This document shows, piece by piece, positions 26,352-34,324 of a stretch of DNA of 64,000 nt (position 1 is the first letter of the stretch; every line of letters begins with the position of its first letter). This DNA is from Peribacillus frigoritolerans (GTDB lineage Bacteria > Bacillota > Bacilli > Bacillales > DSM-1321). The stretch is from NCBI GenBank assembly GCA_030562215.1, contig JAUPFL010000001.1, positions 1,352,501 to 1,416,500 of the forward strand. The letters run 5' to 3'. Below the pieces are notes generated by a model that was given only the letters and a program-made list of their open reading frames with translations, was not told where the DNA came from and made no database searches. Made by a program: the position numbers and the translations under genes.

Positions 26352-26483
26352 GGGGTAGCGTCACATGCCAATCAAGATAAGGTATCATAATACCCCCAGA
26401 ACGAAAGTTTTGTGCATTTTACCGTTTTTATCGTTTTGGGGTAACTCGTTATTGTTAGCTTGATGGGCATGTGGTAGGACCCC
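26352..26483 (+). mobile_element. MITE-like element, copy M2
   Basis: 132 bp bounded by GGGG and CCCC. Left end GGGGTAGCGTCACATGCC + AATCAAG, right end (reverse complement) GGGGTCCTACCACATGCCC + ATCAAG. Interior CCCCCAGAACGAAAGTTTTG and TATCGTTTTGGGG recur in M1 on the opposite strand. No coding frame. Confidence 0.7.
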
Positions 26484-26904
26484 TATTTATAAAGAACAAC
26501 AAAAATTGAGTGGGATACGGCTGTATTAATAGCTATGTCATAGAAACCATGACATTTTGTCACTACCGTATGTGACAGAAAAACACTTAGAATCAAAGAG
26601 CAGTTTTTAACGCATTAACAATAAAATGAGGAGGGGAGATTTTCATTGTGTATGATAAAAATATAAAGAGGCGTGAAAGGTAGAAAAACAAACCAGTAAC
26701 AAGAATTGTTTTAAGGAAAAGAAGTAATTTCTAGGGTTAACATACATGTGGAAAAAGAGGAATTTACCGTTTGTTAGGACACAATAGCGTTTGTTTTAGG
26801 AACTAGAATAAATTTATCTTAACAGTAATAAGAGAATTAATGGTTTAAACTGGGGTCCTTAGAGCATGTCAAAAACTAACAAGTAAGTATTTCAGGAGGG
26901 TTAT
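26484..26904. other. gene-free leader region before the esterase gene
   Basis: Two adjacent hairpins at 26533-26578 (ATGTCAT/ATGACAT, then TGTCAC/GTGACA) stand out. The rest is AT-rich without a supportable frame. A structured leader is possible, but no regulator is evident. Confidence 0.4.
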
Positions 26905-28174
26905 ATGAAAAAGAAAATGATTAGTGCACTTGGTGTTTCTGTTACAGCTCCCTACAATACAAATCAAATAGCGGAATGGTTAGAAATGCATGCAAAGCCT
27001 TTAAAAACAACTAATCCAACTGCATCTTTTAATGATTTAAAACCACTTAAGAATATGGTAGGTTCAGCTTCAATTGTAGGTTTAGGTGAAGCTACGCATG
27101 GGGCTCATGAAGTTTTTACAATGAAACAACGCATTGTTAATTATTTAGTATCTGAAAAGGGATTTATCAACTTAGTTTTAGAAGAGGTATGGGACAGAGC
27201 TTTGGAGCTTGATCGATATGTTCTTACTGGTAAGGGAAACCCAAGCCAACATCTATCACCTATATTTAACACAAAGAAATGTTAGATTTACTTAGTTGGA
27301 TTCAACAATATAATGCTAATCCAAAACATAAATCTAAAGTGCGTATCATTGGGATGGACATTCAATCAGTAAACGAGAATGTTTATAATAATATAATAGA
27401 ATATATAAAAGAAACAATTCAGATCTTGTACCTAGAGTAGAAGAGAAGATAAAAGGTCTTATTCCTGTAACAAAGGATATGAATACTTTTGAAAGCCTTA
27501 CGAAAGAAGAAAAAGAAAAGTATATTTCAGATGCTAAACAAATCAGTGCTTTATTAGAGGAAAATAAAAGTTATTTAAATGGGAAATCCAAAGAGTTCGC
27601 ATGGATAAAACAAAATGCTCGTATTATTGAACAGTTTACTACAATGTTAGCGTCACCTCCTGATAAACCATCGGATCTTTTTTTGAAACATGATATTGCA
27701 ATGTATGAAAATGCGAAGTGGACTGAAGAACATTTAGGAAAAACCATTGTATGGGGACATAATGGACACGTTTCGAAAACAAATATGCTTCCTTTTATAT
27801 ACCCTAAAGTAGCTGGGCAGCATTTAGCAGAATATTATGGAAAACGGTACGTATCTATTGGAACGTCAGTTTATGAAGGACAATATAATGTCCAGAATAG
27901 CGATGGTGAATTTGGCCCATATGGAATATTAAAATCGGATGATCCAAACAGTTATAACTACATCTTTGGACAAGTTAAAAAAGATCAATTTTTTATTGAT
28001 TTACGTAAGGCAAACGGCGTGACAAAAACTTGGTTAAACGAACAACATCCAATTTTCGCTGGAATAACTATGGAAGGGCCTGATATACCAAAAACTGTTG
28101 ATGTATCATTAGGTAAAGCGTTTGATATACTTGTTCAAATTCAAAAAGTGAGTCCATCTCAACTACATCAATAA
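26905..28174 (+). CDS. erythromycin esterase family protein, two frameshifts
   Basis: Ere-like hydrolase family, about 423 residues when restored. Family blocks are visible: VGLGEATHGAHEVFTMKQRI (the 'GEATHG..E' active-site loop with catalytic His), LVLEEVWDRALELDRYVLTG (Glu and substrate loop), WIQQYNANPKHKSKVRIIGM + D, and IVWGHNGHVSKTNMLP (the 'W.HN.H' metal/catalytic motif). Breaks are at 27273-27275 and 27416-27417, one A short each. AGGAGGG lies 8 nt before the ATG. Members hydrolyse macrolide lactones or other esters, and many Bacillus homologues are untested, so resistance is only possible. The N-terminus lacks a clear signal peptide. Confidence 0.83.
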
Positions 28175-28417
28175 ATTTAGAATAATGTGCCTTAATGAAG
28201 TGTAGTGTTAAGTGTCAATAGAGTTGTTTGAAAATGTCAAAAACCTTTTATCGGAAAATCTTGCATTTTTATTATTGTTTGTAATATATTGCCAGTTTAT
28301 AATTAAATTAGTACCGACTAGTCGTCACTTGTAATTCAATTATATACAAAAAGGAGAGATGAATGAAGAAACTTGATTAATAAGTCTTACTTTTTAAAGG
28401 AGAAGGGAGAAGAAAAA

Positions 28418-28858
28418 ATGACATTATCTCAAAGAATTATAAAGAAATGGCTGTTACCGTTTGTTTTATGCTTTTCAATGATTTTTGTAATTTTCCCTCA
28501 ATCTAAAGCAGATGCTGGCTCTAGTACTAGTACATTTGAATTTAATACTTATTCAAAATCACGTGAACATCGAATTACAAACGTAGGACGAGGAGCAAAT
28601 ATTTCTTTTTACACTGATTTTTATTGGTATAGAACACATACATCTACTTGGGAAACACAAGGAGGAATACAGAATGATGGAGCACTTTCTGTTAAACTCT
28701 GTAGAGCAGGTACCTCAACATGTACTACAACTAAATCATTTCGATATACTGCTCCAACATTTACAAATATGAACGGTGGAGATTATGACGTTTATGTCTA
28801 TGATAATGAAACATATTGGTACCACCATGGAGATATGTTATACGAAGTTTGGAGATAA
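28418..28858 (+). CDS. small secreted protein, unknown
   Basis: 146 residues from ATG 28418, with AAAGGAGAAGGGAG just upstream. Signal peptide: KKWLLPFVLCFSMIFVIF then SKADA cleavage. The mature part, about 115 residues, is rich in Thr, Tyr and Ser: STFEFNTYSKSREHRITNV, CRAGTSTCTTTKSFRY (two Cys six apart) and ending DNETYWYHHGDMLYEVWR. It looks like a compact extracellular beta-sandwich, possibly a toxin, adhesin or bacteriocin-like protein, but nothing proves it. Intact. No immunity or export gene is adjacent. Confidence 0.7.
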   Translation: MTLSQRIIKKWLLPFVLCFSMIFVIFPQSKADAGSSTSTFEFNTYSKSREHRITNVGRGANISFYTDFYWYRTHTSTWETQGGIQNDGALSVKLCRAGTSTCTTTKSFRYTAPTFTNMNGGDYDVYVYDNETYWYHHGDMLYEVWR

Positions 28859-29027
28859 TTGTTGGATGAAAAATAAAATTATTAAAGTAAGGGAGTACTG
28901 TATTAACCAAACTACACCCCCTTATTCTATGTATGCTATATTTCCATTCTTCTCTTTAGTGCAACTAGGATTTTTCAAAAATGATCAAACTTTTTTATAA
29001 AGAAGTTAATCCATTACATTAAATAAG

Positions 29028-29067
29028 AGCATGTTTTGATTAATCTTTTTTCAAAACATGCTTTTTC
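29028..29067 (+). terminator. intrinsic terminator
   Basis: AGCATGTTTTGA pairs with TCAAAACATGCT, then TTTTTC. It lies about 170 nt after the secreted protein gene. Confidence 0.75.
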
Positions 29068-29146
29068 TAATTGCTCTTATATTAAGGTTATTAGTGTTAA
29101 TTTGATCAAAATTTATTTCAAAGCAAAAGCATGCTTTTTCTTAATG

Positions 29147-29166
29147 AACTAACGGGTACGTTAGTT
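29147..29166 (+). repeat. dispersed repeat, copy 19 (single hairpin)
   Basis: AACTAAC-GGGTAC-GTTAGTT, a perfect 7-bp stem of the A/C hybrid class. Confidence 0.8.
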
Positions 29167-29177
29167 CACTAAAAAAA

Positions 29178-29223
29178 AAAGGAGAGTACATATTATACAT
29201 AGCTAATATGTACTCTCCTTTAT
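29178..29223 (+). terminator. very strong intrinsic terminator
   Basis: AAAGGAGAGTACATATTA pairs with TAATATGTACTCTCCTTT. An A run precedes it and T residues follow, so it can act on both strands. Confidence 0.85.
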
Positions 29224-29370
29224 TTATTAAGTTTTTTATAATTAGGTCTAGATAATTTTGAAAAACTAACAAACATTAAAGGACCGTCAATAGACCTGTT
29301 TTTTGTACGAAAGAAGGATGGCCACCAAGTTTCGACGAATATATCAATATACTTTTTGGAGGTGTTGGAT

Positions 29371-29556
29371 ATGGCGATTTGTTGTGGAGAGTGTCACGTT
29401 GAATTAAAGAGTGATGATTATGTCACATTGGATGAATTTAGCACGCTGAGGCATACATATTGCGGTTATGATCTTATTGCCGAGCTGATCAAAGACATTG
29501 GGACTTATCGAAATATCAAAACAAAGTATTGGTTTTCCCGTGAGCGTACTAAATGA
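29371..29556 (+). CDS. small CxxC protein of plasmid/phage type
   Basis: 61 residues from ATG 29371 (TTTTGGAGG 8-9 nt upstream). CCGECH near the start and a lone later Cys suggest a metal-binding knuckle; the rest is DDYVTLDEFSTLRHTYCGYD and a basic tail. Its stop overlaps the start of a decayed ribbon-helix-helix gene by 4 nt (ATGA), so the two were once an operon. I do not recognise a named family. Confidence 0.6.
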   Translation: MAICCGECHVELKSDDYVTLDEFSTLRHTYCGYDLIAELIKDIGTYRNIKTKYWFSRERTK

Positions 29557-30059
29557 AAATCGGTAAAATCTTGGAGTTAATTAAAACTGATACACCAGCG
29601 AATATTGCCTAAAGGGCTGATGTTCATCTTTCAGAAAAATGACTAAGAAAAGCATTGAATAAAGCTGGTTATGAGTATAGAAATTCAGGCAAAAAAGGCT
29701 GGTATTTCGTTGGTGAAGGTGAAGAGGAAGCGGTACAAGAGCAGCTTATTTATGACTTTGCAACAGCAGGAAAAGCAAAGGCGAACGTTTCAACTAATGT
29801 AAATAAAGAACCTATTAACGATACCAACCAACGTTCTAACGTTGGCATAAAACGTGGTAAAGAACAGGTCAAATAAGCGAACGAACAATCAGCACCAACC
29901 ATAGAACGAACCAACGTTATAAGAAAACGTTCTTCATTCGATTTGGATGTTGAACTTATGAAGGAACTAAAAATACAAGCAATCATTCATGATAGGACGG
30001 TTTATGAACTTGTTGAAAGTGCCGTAAGGCACTATTTAGCTGAATTAAAGGGAAAATGA
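29553..30059 (+). pseudogene. ribbon-helix-helix DNA-binding protein, three in-frame stops
   Basis: One frame runs from ATG 29553 to TGA 30057, about 168 codons, interrupted by TAA 29610, TGA 29640 and TAA 29874 with no shift. The pieces read KIGKILELIKTDTPANIA, LRKALNKAGYEYRNSGKKGW + YFVGEGEEEA, and RSSFDLDVELMKELKIQAII + HDRTVYELVESAVRHYL, the last being a CopG/Arc-type DNA-binding domain. This layout is typical of plasmid or phage proteins related to copy control or partition. Because the damage is three substitutions in a row, this is genuine decay and unlike the homopolymer breaks elsewhere. Confidence 0.75.
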
Positions 30060-30064
30060 TGTGG

Positions 30065-30152
30065 CTTTGAAATAAAGTCACGATGTTTATAATAAAGTTG
30101 CACCGTTTTACCCCTTTGGATAATATCCTCTAAAGGGGTGTTTTTATGTCCA
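30065..30152 (+). repeat. second dispersed repeat, copy S2 (with terminator)
   Basis: CTTTGAAATAAAGTCACGAT, then CCCCTTTGGATA and TATCCTCTAAAGGGG + TGTTTTT, a terminator for the decayed gene. It matches 11654-11714. Confidence 0.65.
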
Positions 30153-30205
30153 AAAGATAAAGTACATCTGAAATTTAAAAATGGATCAAGGGAATTTTGA
30201 GTGGT

Positions 30206-30286
30206 AATAGAGTTGTTCCGTAAAAGGGCGCGATTCTTTAATAAGAATTACTTTTCTTATAGAACTCATGGGGCAGGTTGGTTCAT
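30206..30286 (+). repeat. dispersed repeat, copy 20 (S-block + B' + C)
   Basis: ATAGAGTTGTTCCGT, AAAGGGCGCGATTC, a weak ATTCTTTAATAAGAAT stem with TTTTCTT, then AACTCATGGGGCAGGTTGGTT and CATTAAG. It joins the S family to hairpin C. Confidence 0.75.
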
Positions 30287-30369
30287 TAAGAATTCACACT
30301 TATTTTGGAAATTTTTGTTATAATGGAGTGGGTATTTAATACAGTTGTATTAAATAAAGGGGTGTTGAT

Positions 30370-30921
30370 TTGATTGGTTGGTTAATTATTTTCTGTGAGA
30401 TTGGATTTTGGGTGTTTGTTTTAGCAGGATTATTTGTTAGATATATTTTAAAGAAAAAGAAGCTTGGTACATTGTTGCTTATTTGTACACCAATCGTCGA
30501 TATCATTTTACTCATTGCTACTTTTTTAGATTTAAAAAATGGAGCTATTGCCACCACCGTACATGGACTTTCTGCCATTTATATAGGGGTAAGTGTAGCG
30601 TTTGGGCATCAGTTGATTAAATGGGCGGATGCGCACTTCGCTTATAAATATGGAAATGGTGAAAAACCTATAAAAAAGAAAAAATTCGGAAGGGAACATG
30701 CGAGACAGGAGCGCTTAGGATTGTTTCGGCATTTTGTTTCTTGGTTAATAGGAGGAGCTCTTTTAGCAGTGATGATCTTTTCGATTAATAATCCTTCTCA
30801 GACTCAAGCATTGCTTAATACTTTAAGATTATGGACATTGATCTTGGTTATTGATTTTATCATCAGTTTTAGTTATACCTTGTTTCCAAAAAAGAAAGGT
30901 GAAATTTTCTCTCAATCTTGA
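30370..30921 (+). CDS. conserved membrane protein (YmcC-like)
   Basis: 183 residues, TTG start at 30370 with AAAGGGGTG upstream. Five to six hydrophobic helices: GWLIIFCEIGFWVFVLAGLF, LGTLLLICTPIVDIILLIA, VHGLSAIYIGVSVAFGH, then a basic loop KYGNGEKPIKKKKFGREHAR and two C-terminal helices. The layout matches a Bacillus membrane protein I know as YmcC; role unknown. Intact, single gene between repeat copies 20 and 21. Confidence 0.7.
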   Translation: MIGWLIIFCEIGFWVFVLAGLFVRYILKKKKLGTLLLICTPIVDIILLIATFLDLKNGAIATTVHGLSAIYIGVSVAFGHQLIKWADAHFAYKYGNGEKPIKKKKFGREHARQERLGLFRHFVSWLIGGALLAVMIFSINNPSQTQALLNTLRLWTLILVIDFIISFSYTLFPKKKGEIFSQS

Positions 30922-30942
30922 AAAATGTGAAACGAATATTGT

Positions 30943-31020
30943 AAGGGGACTTTATTAGCTGAAGATCGAAGCTGTCTTTAAGGCAGCTTTTTCTTTATTA
31001 AACTATCGGAGCGGGTTAGA
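30943..31020 (+). repeat. dispersed repeat, copy 21 (A eroded, B, C)
   Basis: GGGGACTTTATTAGCTGAAGATC, B GCTGTCTTTAAGGCAGC with T tail, C AACTATCGGAGCGGGTTAG. Confidence 0.85.
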
Positions 31021-31074
31021 ACAATAAGTCCTATGGTATAATTCTGCTAATAGTTGAGTTTTCGGGGTAAGTCA

Positions 31075-31344
31075 ATGAATAATTTTTTTAATGATGAAAA
31101 CTATACTGGTAATCACCTTCATGTAGATATTTGGAAATATGAGTTCACTCCATATATAGAAGCAATTGCTTGGGTAAGAAATGACAGTTCAATGGACTTG
31201 TTTTTTAATGATTTCGCAGATGATAAGGAGTTTAAAGCGTTATTTAGTGATAAAGAATACTATTATAATGAACTTATGGGTGTATTTCTAGGTAATGTTA
31301 AAACTAATCAGGAAGTATACGAAATGTTTCGTAATTGGGTTTGA
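31075..31344 (+). CDS. hypothetical acidic protein
   Basis: 89 residues from ATG 31075 (CGGGGTAAG upstream). Sequence is acidic and aromatic: NNFFNDENYTGNHLHVDIWK, then SSMDLFFNDFADDKEFKALF. No signal or membrane helix. Size and charge resemble small immunity or DNA-mimic proteins, but no family is recognised and no toxin gene is next to it. Confidence 0.55.
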   Translation: MNNFFNDENYTGNHLHVDIWKYEFTPYIEAIAWVRNDSSMDLFFNDFADDKEFKALFSDKEYYYNELMGVFLGNVKTNQEVYEMFRNWV

Positions 31345-31493
31345 TGGAGTGCAATACCCATTTAGGAAGAGAGCTAAATAGAAAAGAAAGGATTTTTCTC
31401 TCTCTTAATTGTTAGTTCTATTTATCATTGTATAAATGTAACCTCTTTACTAATTTCCATATTTTTCACCTCCTACTTGGACGTGAATGCGTT

Positions 31494-31507
31494 TACATTT
31501 AAATTTG
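31494..31507 (+). promoter_or_regulatory. candidate cre (CcpA) site upstream of the scr regulator
   Basis: TGAATGCGTTTACA differs from TGWAANCGNTNWCA at one position. It lies 115 nt before the LacI-family gene of the sucrose operon, consistent with catabolite repression. Confidence 0.4.
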
Positions 31508-31621
31508 CCATGGTAACGTTGCCAAATTTCCTGTTTAAATAATCAACTATATTCACCTCTTAATTTACTAAATATATTGGTGTATAATAAATAAATCCAT
31601 ATAAAGACGGAGATGAATGCT

Positions 31622-32616
31622 TTGGTTACAATTACTGATATCGCGAAGCTTGCCGGAGTTGCTAAGAGTACAGTTTCACGTTATCTAAATAATGGTTCTG
31701 TTAGTGAGGCAACGAAAAATAAAATCGAACGTGTGATAAATGAAACCAGCTATGCTCCTAATGCCTTCGCTCAAAGTTTAAAAGCAAAGAAAACTAATAT
31801 AATCGGTACCATTGTACCGAGACTTGATTCATATGCTTCTTCTCATACGTTAATTGGCATTGATGAACAATTAAGAGAACTAAATTATCAAATGCTGATC
31901 TCAAATTCCGGTCAGGATTTAGATCAGGAAATTGAAAATATTTACACACTGGCTAAGCAAAAGGTTGCGGGAATGATTTTGCTTCCATCCCAAGTTACAG
32001 ACGCCCATTTAGAGGCCTTCAAAGAGCTGCACTTGCCCGTTTTACTGGTTGGTCAGCAGCATGAAACAATTCACAGCATCATACACAATGATTATGAAGC
32101 AGCATATGATCTCGGAAAACATGTGCTGGAAAAAGGTCACCGTAAGATTGCTTTTTTGGGCGTAACAGGAAAAGATATTGCTGTAGGAGTCATGCGGAAA
32201 AAGGATTTCAGCGGGCGATAGATGAAAAATCAGACTGTGAAGTAAGGTATTATGAAACAAGCTTCAGCATAACAGATGCATTAATCAATGTTCCTTCTAT
32301 TATTGAGGAATTCACTCCCTCAATTATCGTATGTGCAACTGATAATATAGCGATTGGTGCTTTGAAAGCAGCCTATTTAAGAGGTTTAAAAATCCCAGAA
32401 GACTTGTCGATCACTGGATTTGGAGGTTATGAAGTAACAGAGATGATACACCCAGGCATAACTACAGCGAAATTTTACTACAAAGAAGCAGGACAAATGG
32501 CAGCTAAAAGTATCGTAAAGCTTGTTAACGGGGAAGAATTACCAAAATTATCTCTATCAAAATATAAAATTATTGAAAGAGAAAGCGTTGACAATCGTTT
32601 ACTACACCGATTATAA
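31622..32616 (+). CDS. scrR: LacI-family repressor of the sucrose operon, one frameshift
   Basis: TTG 31622 is chosen because CGGAG lies 8-9 nt before it and directly abuts the ATG at 31613. The headpiece VTITDIAKLAGVAKSTVSRY + LNNGSVSEATK is the LacI helix-turn-helix, then the hinge AFAQSLKAKKTN. The effector domain breaks at the A run 32198-32202 (one A short) and continues with PSIIVCATDNIAIGALKAAY and ISGF-type SITGFGGYEV; restored length about 331. It is first in scrR-scrA-scrB-scrK, and two GGAACCGGTTCC palindromes downstream are its likely operators. Sucrose-6-phosphate or fructose is the probable inducer, by analogy with ScrR. Confidence 0.85.
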
Positions 32617-32623
32617 TCAAAAT

Positions 32624-32668
32624 GAAATCGGTTACCAAATATTTCCCTTCTAAAATGTAACCGGTTTC
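32624..32668 (+). terminator. hairpin after scrR
   Basis: GAAATCGGTTAC and GTAACCGGTTTC can pair. There is little T tail. The right arm also resembles the scr operator at 10 of 12 positions, so it could be an extra weak operator. Confidence 0.45.
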
Positions 32669-32679
32669 TGTGAATCAAC

Positions 32680-32709
32680 TTGTTGATATTATATTTTTTG
32701 GTTTATGCT
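32680..32709 (+). promoter_or_regulatory. promoter of scrA-scrB-scrK
   Basis: TTGTTG, 18 nt, TATGCT. The first operator begins at the next base. Confidence 0.6.
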
Positions 32710-32721
32710 GGAACCGGTTCC
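32710..32721 (+). promoter_or_regulatory. ScrR operator O1
   Basis: Perfect palindrome GGAACCGGTTCC, a LacI-type operator with central CG, placed over the transcription start. Confidence 0.8.
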
Positions 32722-32758
32722 GTTGCTTAATATATTCATATATTTTTTGAATTCAAAC

Positions 32759-32770
32759 GGAACCGGTTCC
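32759..32770 (+). promoter_or_regulatory. ScrR operator O2
   Basis: Second identical GGAACCGGTTCC, 49 bp centre-to-centre from O1 and 37 bp before scrA. The spacing would allow looping by a tetramer or a transcription roadblock. Confidence 0.8.
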
Positions 32771-32807
32771 AAGTCAGCGTTTATAAACGTTTAAAAGGAG
32801 GATCATT

Positions 32808-34256
32808 ATGAATTATAAAGAAGTATCCCAGGAAATATTGGAAGCAATCGGCGGGAAAGAAAATGTGGCAGCTGCAGCACACTGTGCGACTCGGCTCCGC
32901 TTAGCTTTACATGATGAAGACAAAGTCGATCAAGCAAAACTAGATGAGATGGATGCAGTAAAGGGAACATATTCAACTGGAGGACAATACCAGATTATTA
33001 TCGGTGCGGGAACTGTTAATGAGGTATACAAAGAGTTTTCAAAGCTAACTGGACTTACTGAAATGTCGACGAAAGATGTAAAAGATGCTGGTTCGAAGAA
33101 AATGAATCCGCTTCAGCGCTTTGTAAAAATGCTTTCTGATATTTTTGTTCCTATTATTCCTGCAATTGTTGCCGGCGGTCTATTGATGGGGATTAACAAC
33201 TTGCTTACAGCACCTGACTTATTTATCGCAGGGCAATCCATTGTCGATGCTAACCCGGGATTCGCAGATTTAGCAGCTCTAATTAATACATTTGCCAACG
33301 CAGCATTTGTATTCCTTCCAATCTTAATCGGTTTCTCTGCCACACAGCGGTTCGGCGGAAATCCTTATCTGGGTGCTACACTTGGAATGCTAATGGTTCA
33401 CCCTGACTTATTGAATGGTTGGGGATACGGAGGAGCCTTAGTAAGCGGTGAAATTCAGGTCTGGAATATTCTCGGATTTGAAATTGAAAAAATCGGATAT
33501 CAAGGCACTGTGTTGCCAGTACTTGTTGCTTCCTTTATTTTAGCAAAAATAGAAACGTATTTGCGAAAAGTCATTCCTTCCGCACTAGACAATATTCTAA
33601 CACCATTATTGACAATTTTTATTACTGGTATCTTAACGTTCACAGTAGTAGGACCGATTACTCGTGCTACAGGGAACTTATTAACAGACGGTCTCATCTT
33701 CTTATATGATGGAACTGGTTTTATCGGAGGAGCTATATTTGGACTTCTTTACGCACCTATCGTTATCACAGGTATGCATCATAGCTTTATTGCTGTAGAA
33801 ACACAATTACTTTCTGATATTTCAAAAACTGGTGGCTCTTTTATTTTCGTAATTGCAGCAATGTCCAATATTGCTCAAGGTGCAGCAACCCTTGCAGTTA
33901 CTTTCATTACGAAAGATAAAAAAACAAAAGGTACGGCATCTGCAGCGGGTATTTCGGCTCTTTTAGGGATTTCAGAACCTGCAATGTTCGGTGTTAACTT
34001 AAAACTGAAGTATCCATTTATTGGAGCAATTATAGGTTCAGGAGTGGCTTCTGCTTTCGTCACCTTCTTCAAAGTAAAGGCGATTGCACTTGGCGCTGCA
34101 GGTCTACCAGGGATTATTTCCATAAAAACAGATACAATTATCTTTTATATAATTGGTATGGCCATTTCCTTTGCTGTTGCCTTTATCGCAACATTCAGTT
34201 TAGCAAATCGGACAGATAAAAAAGTTGCTGCCCTTTCTCGAAAAGAAGCAGCCTAA
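32808..34256 (+). CDS. scrA: sucrose-specific PTS transporter subunit IIBC
   Basis: 482 residues, intact. EIIB domain first: AAAAHCATRLRLALHDED carries the phosphorylation-site Cys26 in the family motif 'NCATRLRL'. The EIIC part has about ten helices with the sucrose/glucose-type motif GMHHSFIAVETQLL and GISEPAMFGVNLKLKYP, the 'GITEP' substrate-binding loop (here GISEP). It imports sucrose and phosphorylates it at glucose C6, with phosphate from a separate EIIA; an EIIA gene lies at 37.0 kb. AAAGGAGG precedes ATG 32808. The neighbouring hydrolase and fructokinase support the substrate. Confidence 0.9.
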   Translation: MNYKEVSQEILEAIGGKENVAAAAHCATRLRLALHDEDKVDQAKLDEMDAVKGTYSTGGQYQIIIGAGTVNEVYKEFSKLTGLTEMSTKDVKDAGSKKMNPLQRFVKMLSDIFVPIIPAIVAGGLLMGINNLLTAPDLFIAGQSIVDANPGFADLAALINTFANAAFVFLPILIGFSATQRFGGNPYLGATLGMLMVHPDLLNGWGYGGALVSGEIQVWNILGFEIEKIGYQGTVLPVLVASFILAKIETYLRKVIPSALDNILTPLLTIFITGILTFTVVGPITRATGNLLTDGLIFLYDGTGFIGGAIFGLLYAPIVITGMHHSFIAVETQLLSDISKTGGSFIFVIAAMSNIAQGAATLAVTFITKDKKTKGTASAAGISALLGISEPAMFGVNLKLKYPFIGAIIGSGVASAFVTFFKVKAIALGAAGLPGIISIKTDTIIFYIIGMAISFAVAFIATFSLANRTDKKVAALSRKEAA

Positions 34257-34324
34257 TTTATTAATATGAAAAGGGCTGTTCGAAACAAGGAACAGTCTCT
34301 GACTTTTTAAAGGAGTCTGATCAC

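Noticed and set aside
599..31020. Reading the repeats as integron attC sites
   Set aside because: The array layout is similar, but the GTTRRRY core boxes do not fit (GTTAGCT), each copy contains a terminator, and no integron integrase is seen. The analogy is kept only as a hypothesis about cassette behaviour.
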